Shown: piece after piece, positions 7,391 to 16,310 of the stretch
Position numbering within the stretch: the first letter of the stretch is position 1
Layout of the letters: each line of letters starts with the position of its first letter
Source: Irineochytrium annulatum
Taxonomy: Eukaryota; Chytridiomycota; Chytridiomycetes; Chytridiales; Chytridiaceae
Assembly (NCBI GenBank): GCA_027600665.1
Contig: JADGJL010000231.1
Span: forward strand, 1 to 30,065
Direction: 5' to 3'
Length of the DNA: 30,065 nucleotides
Translations under genes and position numbers: made by a program
Notes under the pieces: generated by a model
The model's input: the letters and a program-made list of their open reading frames with translations, nothing else
The model's database searches: none
Told to the model about the DNA's origin: nothing

Positions 7391-7541
7391 GTGAATTACA
7401 CCTCCAAATAAAGATTAACATGTTCCTTTGTTCTTTGCAGCAAGCAAATAAAAATTCACACATTGAAAAAGGTACCAGTCATAAACCTATAAGTGATCGC
7501 CCTTTACAATATATGAATTAGGTTTTCCACTCTCTACAACT
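7391..7541 (-). promoter_or_regulatory. Long csp 5' leader, probable RNA thermosensor
   Basis: About 150 nt lie between the predicted transcription start (near 7541) and the csp start codon, with no open frame. Leaders of this length in cspA/cspB genes refold with temperature and control translation and stability. I infer the role from length and position; I did not fold it. Confidence 0.5.
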
Positions 7542-7548
7542 TGTTTTT

Positions 7549-7577
7549 ATTATAACTCCATTTCAGCCAAAAAGCAA
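7549..7577 (-). promoter_or_regulatory. Promoter of the cold shock gene
   Basis: On the minus strand -35 TTGCTT (7572-7577), exactly 17 bp spacer, -10 TATAAT (7549-7554, perfect). Confidence 0.75.
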
Positions 7578-7785
7578 ATCTTTGTATTTTCTTTTCAAAC
7601 AGCTTTGGAAATACATGTTATTAACTCGCGTGGCAACAGGGTTTATCACGTTTATGTGACTGGTCACTTGTGTACGGTCTTATGAAAGGATATGCAGATC
7701 TAATCCATCTTATACATTTTTTATATAATATTCTGACATGCATATCCAACACATTCAATGATTCATATCATTACAGTTTAACACA
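7578..7785. other. Intergenic stretch with inverted repeat
   Basis: No gene seen. It holds GGATATGCA (7688-7696) and its complement TGCATATCC (7739-7747), 42 bp apart with an A/T-rich middle, and a short GTGAC-TG-GTCAC dyad near 7660. It lies past the stop of the gene at 7786-8022, so the repeat may shape that transcript's 3' end; there is no T-run. Confidence 0.4.
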
Positions 7786-8022
7786 TTAGGTCCATGCCCA
7801 CATAAATGCATCCCGATCCCAGGCGATCTGCCCACGATGAAGCTTACGGAAGGCCTTCTTCACTTCCTTGGACAAGGATGCATTGCCGTTCTCGTTCACA
7901 AAAACAAACTCTTCGCCAAAATGGGTCTTCACATATTCTATGGCAGCTTCCTGATGAAGTGTTCCTGTGAATTTAATCTCCTGTACCATCCATTCTGCTA
8001 CGCCTTGTGCTGTCTTCTCCAC
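7786..8022 (-). CDS. Small conserved protein, probably DUF6953 family
   Basis: 78 residues, soluble, no signal peptide. The layout TAQGVAEWMVQEI, a central FGEEFVFVNENGN and a basic KKAFRKLHRGQIAWDRDAFMW end resembles a small conserved Firmicute family that I recall as DUF6953. Start is GTG at 8022 with AGGTGA upstream. The repeated Trp and basic residues at the C-terminus could suit nucleic-acid or protein binding, but no function is established. It is a single gene between the csp promoter and the CPBP gene. Confidence 0.7.
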   Translation of the reverse strand: MEKTAQGVAEWMVQEIKFTGTLHQEAAIEYVKTHFGEEFVFVNENGNASLSKEVKKAFRKLHRGQIAWDRDAFMWAWT

Positions 8023-8162
8023 TATATCACCTACTGTTTGAATCTAATGTACGGATAGGCAGACCTCGTATCACGAACATAACTGTCTTCCCGCCAGACT
8101 GAAGTATACCATGATCCCACTGCTGACGGGAAACGTTAGGATACTACTTCCAAGCAATACCT

Positions 8163-8951
8163 TTAATGAACAACCGTATTGTCCTGCTCACTTGTATTGG
8201 AAGGAATCGTCGAATGGGTTCGATTGCTCCATACTAACCAGGCACAATATGCAATCAGTACTGCAAGTATAAACAGATCATAGGGAAGTGTTCCTGTGTC
8301 CTCCAGGTCATTCCCGAGGAATTGAATCAGATTATGTATGAAATGAAACAAAATAAGCGGTACGATATTTCCGTTCTTCAGCATTAATAATGCCAGTGCA
8401 GCTCCCAGAAGCAGCGCATAGACCAATTGCATGATCGTATCCGTCATATTTTGACCAGACAATGCATTCAGCAAATGTGTAATTGAAAACAAGATGCTGG
8501 AGGTGACGACTGCGGCCACTGCACTTTTTCGAAGCAATGTTTTGAAAATAAGCCCCCGATAGATCGTTTCTTCAACAAAGGCCACGAGCAAGGTAAAATA
8601 GATAAAAAAGACCACCCGTGACAAGCTCAGCTCTCCAAATCCTTTCAGAGAAATTGTACCCAGTACAAGGAGTAGTGGAATATAATACTTTGCGTGCCCA
8701 GCTGGGATACTTCTCAAAGATCGAAATCCGGTCTCTCCCCACTTGCGTCTTAACGTCAGATAGATGATCAGCACAATTGCGATAGGTGTAAAGGAAATGA
8801 GCACGGGAGAAGTGTAGTCGAGTTGTTTTATCGTGGCAATGGCCCCTGCAGCAAATACGGCTAACAGGAGAAGTAGCTCAATAATCACGACGGTGAGCAC
8901 AGGTTTTCGCTCAGAAAAGGAATGTTTTGGCTCGGATTGCGGGTTAACCAT
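8163..8951 (-). CDS. CPBP family intramembrane metalloprotease
   Basis: 262 residues with about seven to eight membrane segments. The catalytic motifs of the CAAX protease/Abi (CPBP) family are present: EETIYR at 127-132, FSITH at 155-159 and FHFIHN at 202-207, supplying Glu and His ligands for zinc. A polar C-terminal tail follows the last segment. GAGGTAGG seven bases upstream supports the ATG at 8951. Members process prenylated or short membrane peptides, or protect from self-made bacteriocins. No bacteriocin gene lies nearby, so the substrate is unknown. It diverges from the PAP2 gene. Confidence 0.9.
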   Translation of the reverse strand: MVNPQSEPKHSFSERKPVLTVVIIELLLLLAVFAAGAIATIKQLDYTSPVLISFTPIAIVLIIYLTLRRKWGETGFRSLRSIPAGHAKYYIPLLLVLGTISLKGFGELSLSRVVFFIYFTLLVAFVEETIYRGLIFKTLLRKSAVAAVVTSSILFSITHLLNALSGQNMTDTIMQLVYALLLGAALALLMLKNGNIVPLILFHFIHNLIQFLGNDLEDTGTLPYDLFILAVLIAYCAWLVWSNRTHSTIPSNTSEQDNTVVH

Positions 8952-9258
8952 ACATTTGCCTACCTCATTTCATTTGCTTTTTTTCGTCTTTATATGAACA
9001 TATATGCCAATGTAGTTGTAACATATCACGAGCACAATGAATATTCCTATCATGGATAAAAATATAAAAGTAACAAAAAAGAGACTTATCCTGACTGCAT
9101 TTCCCCTAAAATCAGGTATGGCTTATACCTTCATCTGTCCATTATAGTATTACAAGAGTTTAAAGCTGCAGGGGTGCGGCGACTCTTCAACGTCATATAT
9201 CTATGAAGCATCCATTAACCGATAGTTTCACAATGCATAATGAAATCAGGGGGATACT
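8952..9258. other. Divergent intergenic region
   Basis: 307 bp without a gene between the CPBP and PAP2 genes. A small dyad AGGTAT-N5-ATACCT lies at 9114-9130. I see no promoter that clearly matches consensus on either strand, although both genes must start here. Confidence 0.3.
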
Positions 9259-9930
9259 ATGAGAGCATTCTTTCAGCGCTGGGGGCATTTACTGGCTATT
9301 CTGTGCATACCGCTCCAAGGCTCAATTTACGTTTTTTTAGGTAGCAACACGGGTAGTGATGTATTCTACAATTATGCTTGGATTGACACACAGATTCCTT
9401 TTATCAAAGAATTTATTTATCCATACATTAGTTGGATGCCCATTCTGTATCTCGGATTTCTCTATCTGGGTCTGACAAACAAGTCGCTATTCTGGCGCAC
9501 GTTAATTACCTATAATATTGGGGTGATGGCTGCCAATGTCTGTTTTGCGGTGTTCCCCACTCATGTGCCACGCCCGGTGATCGGCGGAACCGATCTAAGC
9601 AGCGTGTTAGTACAGTTTATCTATACCAACGATGCGCCTTTCAATTGTTTCCCAAGTGTTCACGTTCTGACCAGCTACTTGCTGTTTATTATGATTAACA
9701 GACACTTGAACTTCAAACCTTTGGCACGCATCTCTTGGTCAGTGTGGCTGTGGTTGATTATTGCTTCAACGGTGTTTGTAAAGCAGCATTCCTTGCTGGA
9801 CATCGCCGGAGGCATTTTGTTTGCGGAGGCCGCGTATTGGACTGTACACGTCTTTGCTCTTCGTCTTGGGCAGGCACGAAAAAAGGGCAAGCAATCACTC
9901 ACAGCATCTAATTCAAGCAGTCATGTTTAA
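9259..9930 (+). CDS. PAP2 superfamily membrane phosphatase
   Basis: 223 residues with about six membrane segments. The PAP2 active site is readable: PRP near 104-106, PSVH at 132-135 and KQHSLLD at 175-181, whose histidines and aspartate do the phosphoryl transfer. The CFPSVH form resembles the inositol phosphorylceramide synthase-like branch (PAP2_3), but in Firmicutes such proteins more likely act on undecaprenyl pyrophosphate or phosphatidate. AGGGGG five bases upstream supports the ATG. The C-terminus is basic and cytoplasmic. Single gene closed by a strong terminator. Confidence 0.9.
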   Translation: MRAFFQRWGHLLAILCIPLQGSIYVFLGSNTGSDVFYNYAWIDTQIPFIKEFIYPYISWMPILYLGFLYLGLTNKSLFWRTLITYNIGVMAANVCFAVFPTHVPRPVIGGTDLSSVLVQFIYTNDAPFNCFPSVHVLTSYLLFIMINRHLNFKPLARISWSVWLWLIIASTVFVKQHSLLDIAGGILFAEAAYWTVHVFALRLGQARKKGKQSLTASNSSSHV

Positions 9931-9977
9931 CAGCATCTATCTATGTAGCAGGTGGGATGATAATTCTGTTATACAGC

Positions 9978-10005
9978 AAAAGAGGGCCTGAGCCCTCTTT
10001 TTTTG
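9978..10005 (+). terminator. Terminator of the PAP2 gene
   Basis: AGAGGGC-CTGA-GCCCTCT followed by seven T residues; the A-run on the left side makes it usable in reverse too. Confidence 0.9.
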
Positions 10006-10063
10006 TACTCATTTAATTAAACCTACTTATATAGAAGAACTTATTAGGGTTGGGCTACACGTT

Positions 10064-10843
10064 TCATATTATAGGCGGGCGTTCATGGAGCAGATCGGAT
10101 GGTGGACTTCCCGTTATACGCTTAAATATGCGGTAAAAATAAGACAGGTCCCGGTAGCCTAGAAATTCGGCAATTTCCTGGATGGAGAGTTGTGACTCCG
10201 TGAGCAGGTATATGGCTCGTTTCATCCGTTGATCATGGACATACTGACTGATGGTCTGATTCGTCATGCTTTTGAATAATGCAGCAGCATAATTGGGAGT
10301 CTTGTTGATCTCGTCCCCGAGTTCTTCCTTTGTCACTTTCTCCCGATAATGCCGCTCAATATACCGCTTCATCCGTTCAACATGATTATGTCTCTCCGGC
10401 GGAATGACTCCCCGATCTAACTCCCTGTTAATATAAATCAACACTTCCATCAATAAGGCTTGACTCATCATGACATAATAAGACGGACGCTCCTGCCATT
10501 GTTGATGAATAGCGCTCATGCGTTGATGGATCAGTTCGTAACATCCAGGTTTATGGCGCAAAGCCTCATACCGTTCGAGCGCAGGTAGAGTTTCTGAATG
10601 ATTTCGTTGCAATTGAATTACAATCTGTGTGTGCGTTACTGTTGGAATACTCTTGCCGTAATATGGGACGCCACCTGGAATGAGGAGCAATTCCCCCTTT
10701 TCCATGATCTGTTTATCACCGTTCACCCAATATACACATTTTCCATAAGTAACCAAGCTAAGTCGCCAGGTTTGTTGAGATTGCACAGCTTCTTCGTACC
10801 AACCAACACCATTAATATGCCGTACTTCAAGTGGAGTGAACAT
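10064..10843 (-). CDS. AraC family transcriptional regulator with cupin sensor
   Basis: 259 residues. Residues 1-100 form a cupin-like ligand domain (KGELLLIPGGVPYYG is the typical beta turn), and 155-255 the double helix-turn-helix: first near 172-192, second SIQEIAEFLGYRDLSYFYRIFKRITGSPP at 220-248, which matches the AraC signature. The ATG at 10843 is preceded by GAGGTGTGTT; an ATG four codons earlier forms part of that binding site. Regulators of this build usually sense sugars. It is divergent from pyruvate kinase and might regulate it, but there is no direct sign of that. Confidence 0.9.
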   Translation of the reverse strand: MFTPLEVRHINGVGWYEEAVQSQQTWRLSLVTYGKCVYWVNGDKQIMEKGELLLIPGGVPYYGKSIPTVTHTQIVIQLQRNHSETLPALERYEALRHKPGCYELIHQRMSAIHQQWQERPSYYVMMSQALLMEVLIYINRELDRGVIPPERHNHVERMKRYIERHYREKVTKEELGDEINKTPNYAAALFKSMTNQTISQYVHDQRMKRAIYLLTESQLSIQEIAEFLGYRDLSYFYRIFKRITGSPPSDLLHERPPII

Positions 10844-10955
10844 AACACACCTCATTATCGGACTATACTCTAATCATTGTACTATAGTTCATACCCTGAT
10901 TCGACAGAAAACGCTACAATACACATATAAGCTTAAATATGAGGAGGAAATTAGC

Positions 10956-12371
10956 ATGTTAAAAACAAAAATTATTTGTACCATGGGACCTGCTTGTGAC
11001 TCAATCGAATTGCTGAAAGTAATGATTCAGGAAGGTATGACTGTTGCTCGTCTGAACATGGCTCATGGCGAACTGGAAGATCACGTTACACGGATTAACA
11101 ATATCCGCAAAGCAGCTTCCGAACTGAACACCTATGTACCGATCATGATGGACATCAAAGGGCCTGAAGTACGTATTGGCAAACTGAAAGAAGCATCTTG
11201 CCATCTGCAAGCAGGTAAAGAGCTGATCCTGACTACCGAAGAAATTCTCGGTGACGCTGAGCGTATCTCGGTAAACTATCCAGAACTGAACCTCGTTGTG
11301 AAACCTGGCGATCGTATCCTCATCGATGATGGTCTCGTAGATCTGACTGTACTGTCTGTGGAAGGATCCGATATCCATTGTAAAATCATCAGTGGCGGCA
11401 TTCTCAAACCACGCAAAGGAGTTAACTTGCCAGGAATCAAAACGACATTGCCAGGTGTAACCGAGCGTGACGTTATGCACATCGGATTTGGGATTGAAAA
11501 TGATATCGAAATTATCGCAGCATCCTTTGTTCGTAAAGGCGACGACATCCGTGAAATCCGCAGCATTTTGAAAGAACGCGGTGTAGAGCACGTACAGATC
11601 ATCTCCAAAATCGAAAACCAGGAAGGTATGACGAACCTGGACGATATTATTGAAGCATCTGACGGTATCATGGTTGCTCGTGGAGACCTCGGGGTTGAAG
11701 TACCGATCGAAGATGTGCCAATGATGCAAAAAGAAATGATCGACAAATGTAACCGTGCGGGTAAACCAGTTATCGTAGCTACTCACATGCTGGAGTCCAT
11801 GCAAGTGAACCCACGCCCTACTCGTTCCGAGGTAAGTGACGTAGCTAACGCTGTACTTCAAGGTGCTGACGTTGTGATGTTGTCCGGTGAATCGGCTGCT
11901 GGTAAATATCCGGTACAATCCGTGCGCACGATGGCTGCAGTTGCACGCCGTGCTGAAACAATGATCGATTACAAAGAGCAATTTGCACAAAAATCGGCTC
12001 AACAGATCGCTGATATTACTGAAGTTATCAGTCAGGGCGCAGTAAGTTCTTCCCTCGTACTGAATGCAAAAGCAATCATCACTTCGACTGAGAGTGGATT
12101 CACAGCACGTATGATCTCCAAATATCGTCCAAAAGCGCCAATCATCGCAGTTACACAACATGAAGAAGTACTGGCGAAAATCTGCCTGCTCTCCGGTGTC
12201 ATTCCGGTTATGGGCGACAAAGTAACCACTACGGATGAAATGTTCGAGTCCGCTACACGTAACGCAATCAAAACAGGTTACATCGAAAAAGGCGACATCA
12301 TTGTATTGTCCGCTGGTGTTCCAATCGGTCAATCCGGTAATACAAACCTGATCAAAGTTCAACAAGTCTAA
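10956..12371 (+). CDS. pyk: Pyruvate kinase, short form
   Basis: 471 residues; transfers phosphate from phosphoenolpyruvate to ADP in the last step of glycolysis. The start shows TKIICTMGPAC and ARLNMAHG (31-38), the active-site signature IISKIENQEG with its catalytic lysine is intact, followed by MVARGDLGVEVP, and the C-terminal allosteric domain runs to the end. It lacks the extra PEP-utiliser-like C-terminal domain found in the roughly 585-residue B. subtilis Pyk, so it is probably one of two paralogues. GAGGAGG eight bases upstream of the ATG at 10956. Codon choice is strongly biased (CTG, GTA, CGT, AAA), as in highly expressed genes. I found no clear promoter in the 112 bp upstream. Confidence 0.97.
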   Translation: MLKTKIICTMGPACDSIELLKVMIQEGMTVARLNMAHGELEDHVTRINNIRKAASELNTYVPIMMDIKGPEVRIGKLKEASCHLQAGKELILTTEEILGDAERISVNYPELNLVVKPGDRILIDDGLVDLTVLSVEGSDIHCKIISGGILKPRKGVNLPGIKTTLPGVTERDVMHIGFGIENDIEIIAASFVRKGDDIREIRSILKERGVEHVQIISKIENQEGMTNLDDIIEASDGIMVARGDLGVEVPIEDVPMMQKEMIDKCNRAGKPVIVATHMLESMQVNPRPTRSEVSDVANAVLQGADVVMLSGESAAGKYPVQSVRTMAAVARRAETMIDYKEQFAQKSAQQIADITEVISQGAVSSSLVLNAKAIITSTESGFTARMISKYRPKAPIIAVTQHEEVLAKICLLSGVIPVMGDKVTTTDEMFESATRNAIKTGYIEKGDIIVLSAGVPIGQSGNTNLIKVQQV

Positions 12372-12421
12372 ATTCACTAACTGAAACTGGAGCTATACAT
12401 CTTCGCTATATATAGATATGC

Positions 12422-12467
12422 AAAAAATCCACCGAGGGCAGAAATGCATCCCGGTGGATTTTTTTTG
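12422..12467. terminator. Terminator shared by pyk and the chemoreceptor gene
   Basis: AATCCACCG and CGGTGGATT arms with T-run on the plus strand (TTTTTTTT) and an A-run at the left giving a T-run on the minus strand. The two genes converge here. Confidence 0.88.
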
Positions 12468-12516
12468 TTGATGATGTGTGCCAATGATCGTGATGTTACA
12501 ACAAACGGCTTCAAGA

Positions 12517-14046
12517 TTATAGATTTCGCGAGTAATCAACCAGATCCTGTGACATGGTGTTGATCTCATCCATTGAAGCATTCACCTGCTGTGTCAGGGC
12601 AGCCTGATTTTGCGTTAACGTAGACATATTACCGATATGTTCAAGAATCTGATCAATCAGTGTTTTCATCTTCTGCATGCTGTCTTCGATATTGACTGTG
12701 GCCTCTGAACTGTGATCAGCCAGTTTCCGGACTTCCCCCGCAACGACGCCAAATCCCAGTCCCAGCTCTCCCGCACGTGCAGCTTCAATCGCTGCATTCA
12801 ACCCCAGCAGATTGGTCTGACTAGCAATCTCTCGTATAAACGCAGTGATATTCTGTGTATCATCCGCACTGCTCTTCACTTGAATGGCTGCATCGGCAGA
12901 CAACTCCTGTGCAGTAACCAGATCCTGTGCCTGATCGGTGATTGAGTTGATTCCACGTACCATCTCGCCAATGGACTCGGATAATTGTTTGGTTTTCAGA
13001 TTCATGGCTTCCATGATCTGTTCCTTATTCTTCTCATGTGTTACATCTCGAATGGTTCCAGCTACACGGAGCGGTACTCCATCCTGATCCCGAATGGTCT
13101 CCCCACCCGCGTGATACCAGCGATACTCCCCGTCTTTGCGTTGCAGACGATAATCCAGATCGTACGGGGTACGACCACTGTAATCGTTCATATGTCTGGC
13201 GAATTCATTGATCGTCCGATCATGGTCCTCCGGATGAAGTCTGCTGCTCCAGCTACTGAACACATTCGGGAAATCCTGCTCGTCTTTAAACCCTAATTCT
13301 CTACGGAACTGGGGTGACCACCAAAATTCATTATTCGGATTCACCACATCGCCAGCCACAACGGTCATATCCCATGGTGCCTCCACCAAGGCACGGTTAA
13401 CAAGATCATATCGGGTGACGAGTGCTTCCAGCTCATCAGACTTGCTCTTCTCGTCATGAATATCAAACATGATGCCCAGAAGTTTGACTGGAACCCCAGC
13501 CTGATTTCGGATGACTTGTCCAAGGCATCGGAACCAGCGAACTTCTCCACTTTTTGTAATCATACGGCTGATGACATTATAGGCAGTTTTTGCTCTTGTG
13601 TCATTTACATGCTCCATAATCTCCTGCACCAGTTGGGTTCTGTCATCCGGATATATCGATTTGGCCCAGCTTGCAAATGTATCAGGGAAATCCTTGGAAT
13701 TATTGAATCCTAACATTTGGCGGAATTCATTCGAAAATGCCACGACATTATTGTTATCCAGCGGATCACCTGCAACAATGTCAGATTCCCATAATCCTAC
13801 ATTCATTGCCTGATTCAGCATTCTAAGACGCATTTCCACGGCTTCGTTTTGTGCTTTCATCATATGTACTGCTTTTTTGATGTTACTAGCTATTTCATCA
13901 TTTTCTGGAAATTCAATGCCATCTTCAATCCATGCGTCATAATCGCCCTTTTCTGCATTTGCTACGAGTTTACGACTATACTCCAGTAACTTTTGATGTG
14001 CATCTATACGAATTGGTTTGGTAGATTCAGTACGTTTACGAAACAT
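12517..14046 (-). CDS. Soluble methyl-accepting chemotaxis protein with two PAS domains
   Basis: 509 residues, no membrane segment. PAS/PAC domains lie at about 76-200 and 215-340; they look like an internal duplication, sharing VAGD, NNN, the F-R-LGF block, DFP-F-SW, the PDD/PED turn and the final G-VRDVTHEK-like PAC end. Residues 350-505 are a short MCP signalling helix pair whose tip ([23 protein letters not shown] and [13 protein letters not shown], 404-443) binds CheA/CheW. HAMP is absent. It should sense an internal signal such as redox or a small ligand. The ATG at 14046 has GAGGAG eight bases upstream; a longer frame runs to 14088 without one. The adjacent genes are unrelated to chemotaxis. 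Confidence 0.9.
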   Translation of the reverse strand: MFRKRTESTKPIRIDAHQKLLEYSRKLVANAEKGDYDAWIEDGIEFPENDEIASNIKKAVHMMKAQNEAVEMRLRMLNQAMNVGLWESDIVAGDPLDNNNVVAFSNEFRQMLGFNNSKDFPDTFASWAKSIYPDDRTQLVQEIMEHVNDTRAKTAYNVISRMITKSGEVRWFRCLGQVIRNQAGVPVKLLGIMFDIHDEKSKSDELEALVTRYDLVNRALVEAPWDMTVVAGDVVNPNNEFWWSPQFRRELGFKDEQDFPNVFSSWSSRLHPEDHDRTINEFARHMNDYSGRTPYDLDYRLQRKDGEYRWYHAGGETIRDQDGVPLRVAGTIRDVTHEKNKEQIMEAMNLKTKQLSESIGEMVRGINSITDQAQDLVTAQELSADAAIQVKSSADDTQNITAFIREIASQTNLLGLNAAIEAARAGELGLGFGVVAGEVRKLADHSSEATVNIEDSMQKMKTLIDQILEHIGNMSTLTQNQAALTQQVNASMDEINTMSQDLVDYSRNL

Positions 14047-14129
14047 GTTCATTTCTCCTCTTAGGTCATATGATATATATTTCGACATTATCAGACATTA
14101 AATGTAGAGCAATAGTCTTAAATTTGTAT

Positions 14130-14169
14130 AAAAAAACAAGAACCATTGCTTAATCAGCACCGGTTCTTA
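14130..14169 (-). terminator. Terminator of the SRPBCC gene
   Basis: Minus strand AAGAACC (14163-14169) pairs with GGTTCTT (14138-14144) across a loop of about 18 bases and is followed by GTTTTTTT. Confidence 0.6.
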
Positions 14170-14226
14170 TATTAGATTGCTTTTATTTTTTTATAATAAT
14201 TAATCTCAAATGATGTCTCATACCAG

Positions 14227-14676
14227 CTACCAGCCAAAATTCAATGTTTTCCCCGTTTCCACCCATGTTTTGATGCTGCTTAGAATCATCCACCAGCTGC
14301 TCTGTGCATTCGCAAAGGAAGGATGGTTATCTGTAAATTGATCATTAATCAGTGTCAGCTTCGTACACTCCCCCACAGTCTCCAACTGGAAGACCACCCT
14401 GGATTGAAGCTCGGCATGATTGGCATGGTACGACGGTCCAGGATGCTCTTGATAACTAAGTCTGGACAGTGGTTCAAATTCCAAGATATCTCCGTACACA
14501 TGTACAGTCTCCGCACCATCATTACCCGGCCCTACATAAGCAAATGGCTGACCTGGTTGGAAATTAGTGCGAAGTTCACTACCGAAAAAGCTGTTCCGTG
14601 TGCCGTCTGGTGATATTAGAGCATTCCACACATCTTCAAGTCCTGCATTGATATAGAATTCATATTTCAGTTCCAT
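14227..14676 (-). CDS. SRPBCC / AHSA1-type protein
   Basis: 149 residues in the START-like helix-grip fold. The opening ELKYEFYINAGLEDVWNALISPDGTRNSFFGSEL and the ending WMILSSIKTWVETGK are typical of the AHSA1 (activator of Hsp90 ATPase-like) family, which forms a hydrophobic cavity. AAGGGAG lies upstream of the ATG. Function of bacterial members is mostly unknown; several act in stress resistance or bind lipophilic ligands. Single gene with its own terminator, divergent from the TagA-like gene. Confidence 0.88.
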   Translation of the reverse strand: MELKYEFYINAGLEDVWNALISPDGTRNSFFGSELRTNFQPGQPFAYVGPGNDGAETVHVYGDILEFEPLSRLSYQEHPGPSYHANHAELQSRVVFQLETVGECTKLTLINDQFTDNHPSFANAQSSWWMILSSIKTWVETGKTLNFGW

Positions 14677-14936
14677 GGACTCACTCCCTTTAAGTATTGG
14701 ACACGCGATCTACCCACCTCGCACTCCTATCCTACCGTTATACCCCAAAGGCCGTATTGTAAAAACGCGACAACAGGTCATATCGATAAAGATATTTATC
14801 ACTCATGGAATTTTTATATCATTACTAAAACGGGTTTCGTCCATATATAGTCCTTTTCCAGAAGATCAGATATACTAAACTGGAATGAAATAACAGATGT
14901 TATTCAAGGTAATAGGATGCAGAAAGGAATTGAAAC

Positions 14937-15440
14937 ATGAGCCAATCAACGAATATCATGGGTACCGGTTGTGATCTGCTGTTTCGTTTATTGGAGGAAG
15001 GTGATCAAAAACGCTGGTCATTCTATATGCTAGGAGCAGAGGAAAGCGTAAGTGAACAGGCCGTGAAAGTCATTGCTCAGCGTTATCCGGGAGTTGTCGT
15101 AAAAGGCAGACACCATGGTTTTTTCCAGGCAGATGAGGAACAACAGATTGTGGAAGAGATTCGTACTGCTCAACCAGACTTTCTTATCGTTGCTCTTGGC
15201 GCCCCCCATGCAGAAAACTGGATTAACAAGTATCGCCATCAATTGAACGCTCGTGTAGCCATAGGTGTTGGAGGTAGTCTCGATATCCTCGCTGGCAAAA
15301 CCAAACGTGCCCCTGCGATATGGCAGAAGCTTAACCTGGAATGGCTCTATCGCCTCCTCAGTCAACCTTCAAGATGGCGCAGGCAACTCATTTTACCCCG
15401 TTTTGCAGTGCGGGCATTGTTGTTCCGAGAACCTAAATAA
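14937..15440 (+). CDS. WecB/TagA/CpsF family glycosyltransferase, N-terminally short
   Basis: 167 residues, versus about 240-250 for the family. It aligns from the GTDLLFRLLE helix onward: YMLGAEESV, PDFLIVALGAPHAENWI, IGVGGSLDILAGKTKRAP and the C-terminal LEWLYRLLSQPSRWRR region are all present. The first roughly 70-80 residues, which in TagA carry the conserved aspartate-containing DG motif of the active site, are missing, and I do not see them encoded upstream in any frame. AAAGGA eight bases before the ATG shows that the short form can be translated. It is either a decayed enzyme or a repurposed binding fold. The AraC gene follows after 28 bp, so they are probably co-transcribed. Confidence 0.82.
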   Translation: MSQSTNIMGTGCDLLFRLLEEGDQKRWSFYMLGAEESVSEQAVKVIAQRYPGVVVKGRHHGFFQADEEQQIVEEIRTAQPDFLIVALGAPHAENWINKYRHQLNARVAIGVGGSLDILAGKTKRAPAIWQKLNLEWLYRLLSQPSRWRRQLILPRFAVRALLFREPK

Positions 15441-15468
15441 TGTGAGATGAGCAGGAGGAATGATTCGG

Positions 15469-16308
15469 ATGAAACAGGTAGAACAAGGAGACAGACCAAG
15501 TATGGGCCTGCTGAATCTGAATGAAGGTGATCATAAGTATCAACTGACACGCCATGCTCCTTCCGAAGCACTTCGCCCTTTTGTTAAACATTACTGGATC
15601 GTATCCTGGGATCTGACGGGACTTGAACCGTATCCCCAACATGTCGTGCCTAACCCCTGTGTCAATCTGGTTGTGGAACGGAACCATACGTTTTTCTTCG
15701 GTCCATCCGGACGTAAATTCTCCTATCTTGTGAGTGGGAAAGGTCGTGTATTTGGCGTGAAATTCAAGCCAGGAGGCTTTTATCCCTTCCTCCGGGTTCC
15801 TGTCTCATCCTTGTACGGACAGCCGATGAATGTATCCAATATTCTTGACGTCACAGCGGAATCCTTGGAAGACCGGCTTCTTGGGGCGGGGGATGATGCG
15901 GATAAAACCAGTTACATTGACCAGCTATTATGTACACACCTTCCTGCTGAAGATGCTCAAGCAAGAATGGTTAACGATATTGTGCAACAGATTGAACAGA
16001 ACCGGGAGATGCTGAGAGTAGATGACCTCTCTTCCTATTGGAATATGCATACCCGAAAGCTTCAACGCCTGTTCAATCAGTATGTGGGCATCGGACCCAA
16101 AACCGTAATTAAGTTGTATCGTCTGCAAAATGCTGCGGAATTGATGGACCGCGGTCTTCACTGTGACCTGATTAAGCTATCCCAGGACCTTGGATATCAT
16201 GACCAATCCCATTTTATCCGAGATTTCAAATCTATTATTGGCAGTACACCAGAGGAGTACTACCACTCTAGACATCCGAATGGTGAGCGCCGGGGCCTGA
16301 TCAAATAG
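15469..16308 (+). CDS. AraC family regulator with DUF6597-type sensor domain
   Basis: 279 residues. The N-terminal part (about 25-130: RHAPSEALRPFVKHYWIVSWDL, PQHVVPNPCVNLVVE, FGVKFKPGGFYPFL) matches the small-ligand domain that I recall as DUF6597, and residues about 165-275 form an AraC DNA-binding domain (KLQRLFNQYVGIGPKTVIKLYRLQNA, then LSQDLGYHDQSHFIRDFKSIIGSTPEEY). The ATG at 15469 has AGGAGGA about 8-9 bases upstream; an ATG three codons earlier abuts that site. It lies 28 bp behind the TagA-like gene. Its target is unknown. Confidence 0.88.
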   Translation: MKQVEQGDRPSMGLLNLNEGDHKYQLTRHAPSEALRPFVKHYWIVSWDLTGLEPYPQHVVPNPCVNLVVERNHTFFFGPSGRKFSYLVSGKGRVFGVKFKPGGFYPFLRVPVSSLYGQPMNVSNILDVTAESLEDRLLGAGDDADKTSYIDQLLCTHLPAEDAQARMVNDIVQQIEQNREMLRVDDLSSYWNMHTRKLQRLFNQYVGIGPKTVIKLYRLQNAAELMDRGLHCDLIKLSQDLGYHDQSHFIRDFKSIIGSTPEEYYHSRHPNGERRGLIK

Positions 16309-16310
16309 GA

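Noticed and set aside
10905..10925. cre-like GAAAACGCTACA upstream of pyk
   Set aside because: It needs a base deletion or several mismatches to fit the consensus.
11001..12377. Long open frame (about 458 codons) antisense to pyruvate kinase
   Set aside because: It arises from the biased codon use of pyk on the other strand, lacks a ribosome site and has an unlikely composition rich in Cys, His and Phe.
14680..14936. Missing N-terminal part of the TagA-like enzyme upstream in another frame
   Set aside because: Reading the upstream 250 bp in plus-strand frames shows no family motif, so a simple frameshift does not explain the short protein.
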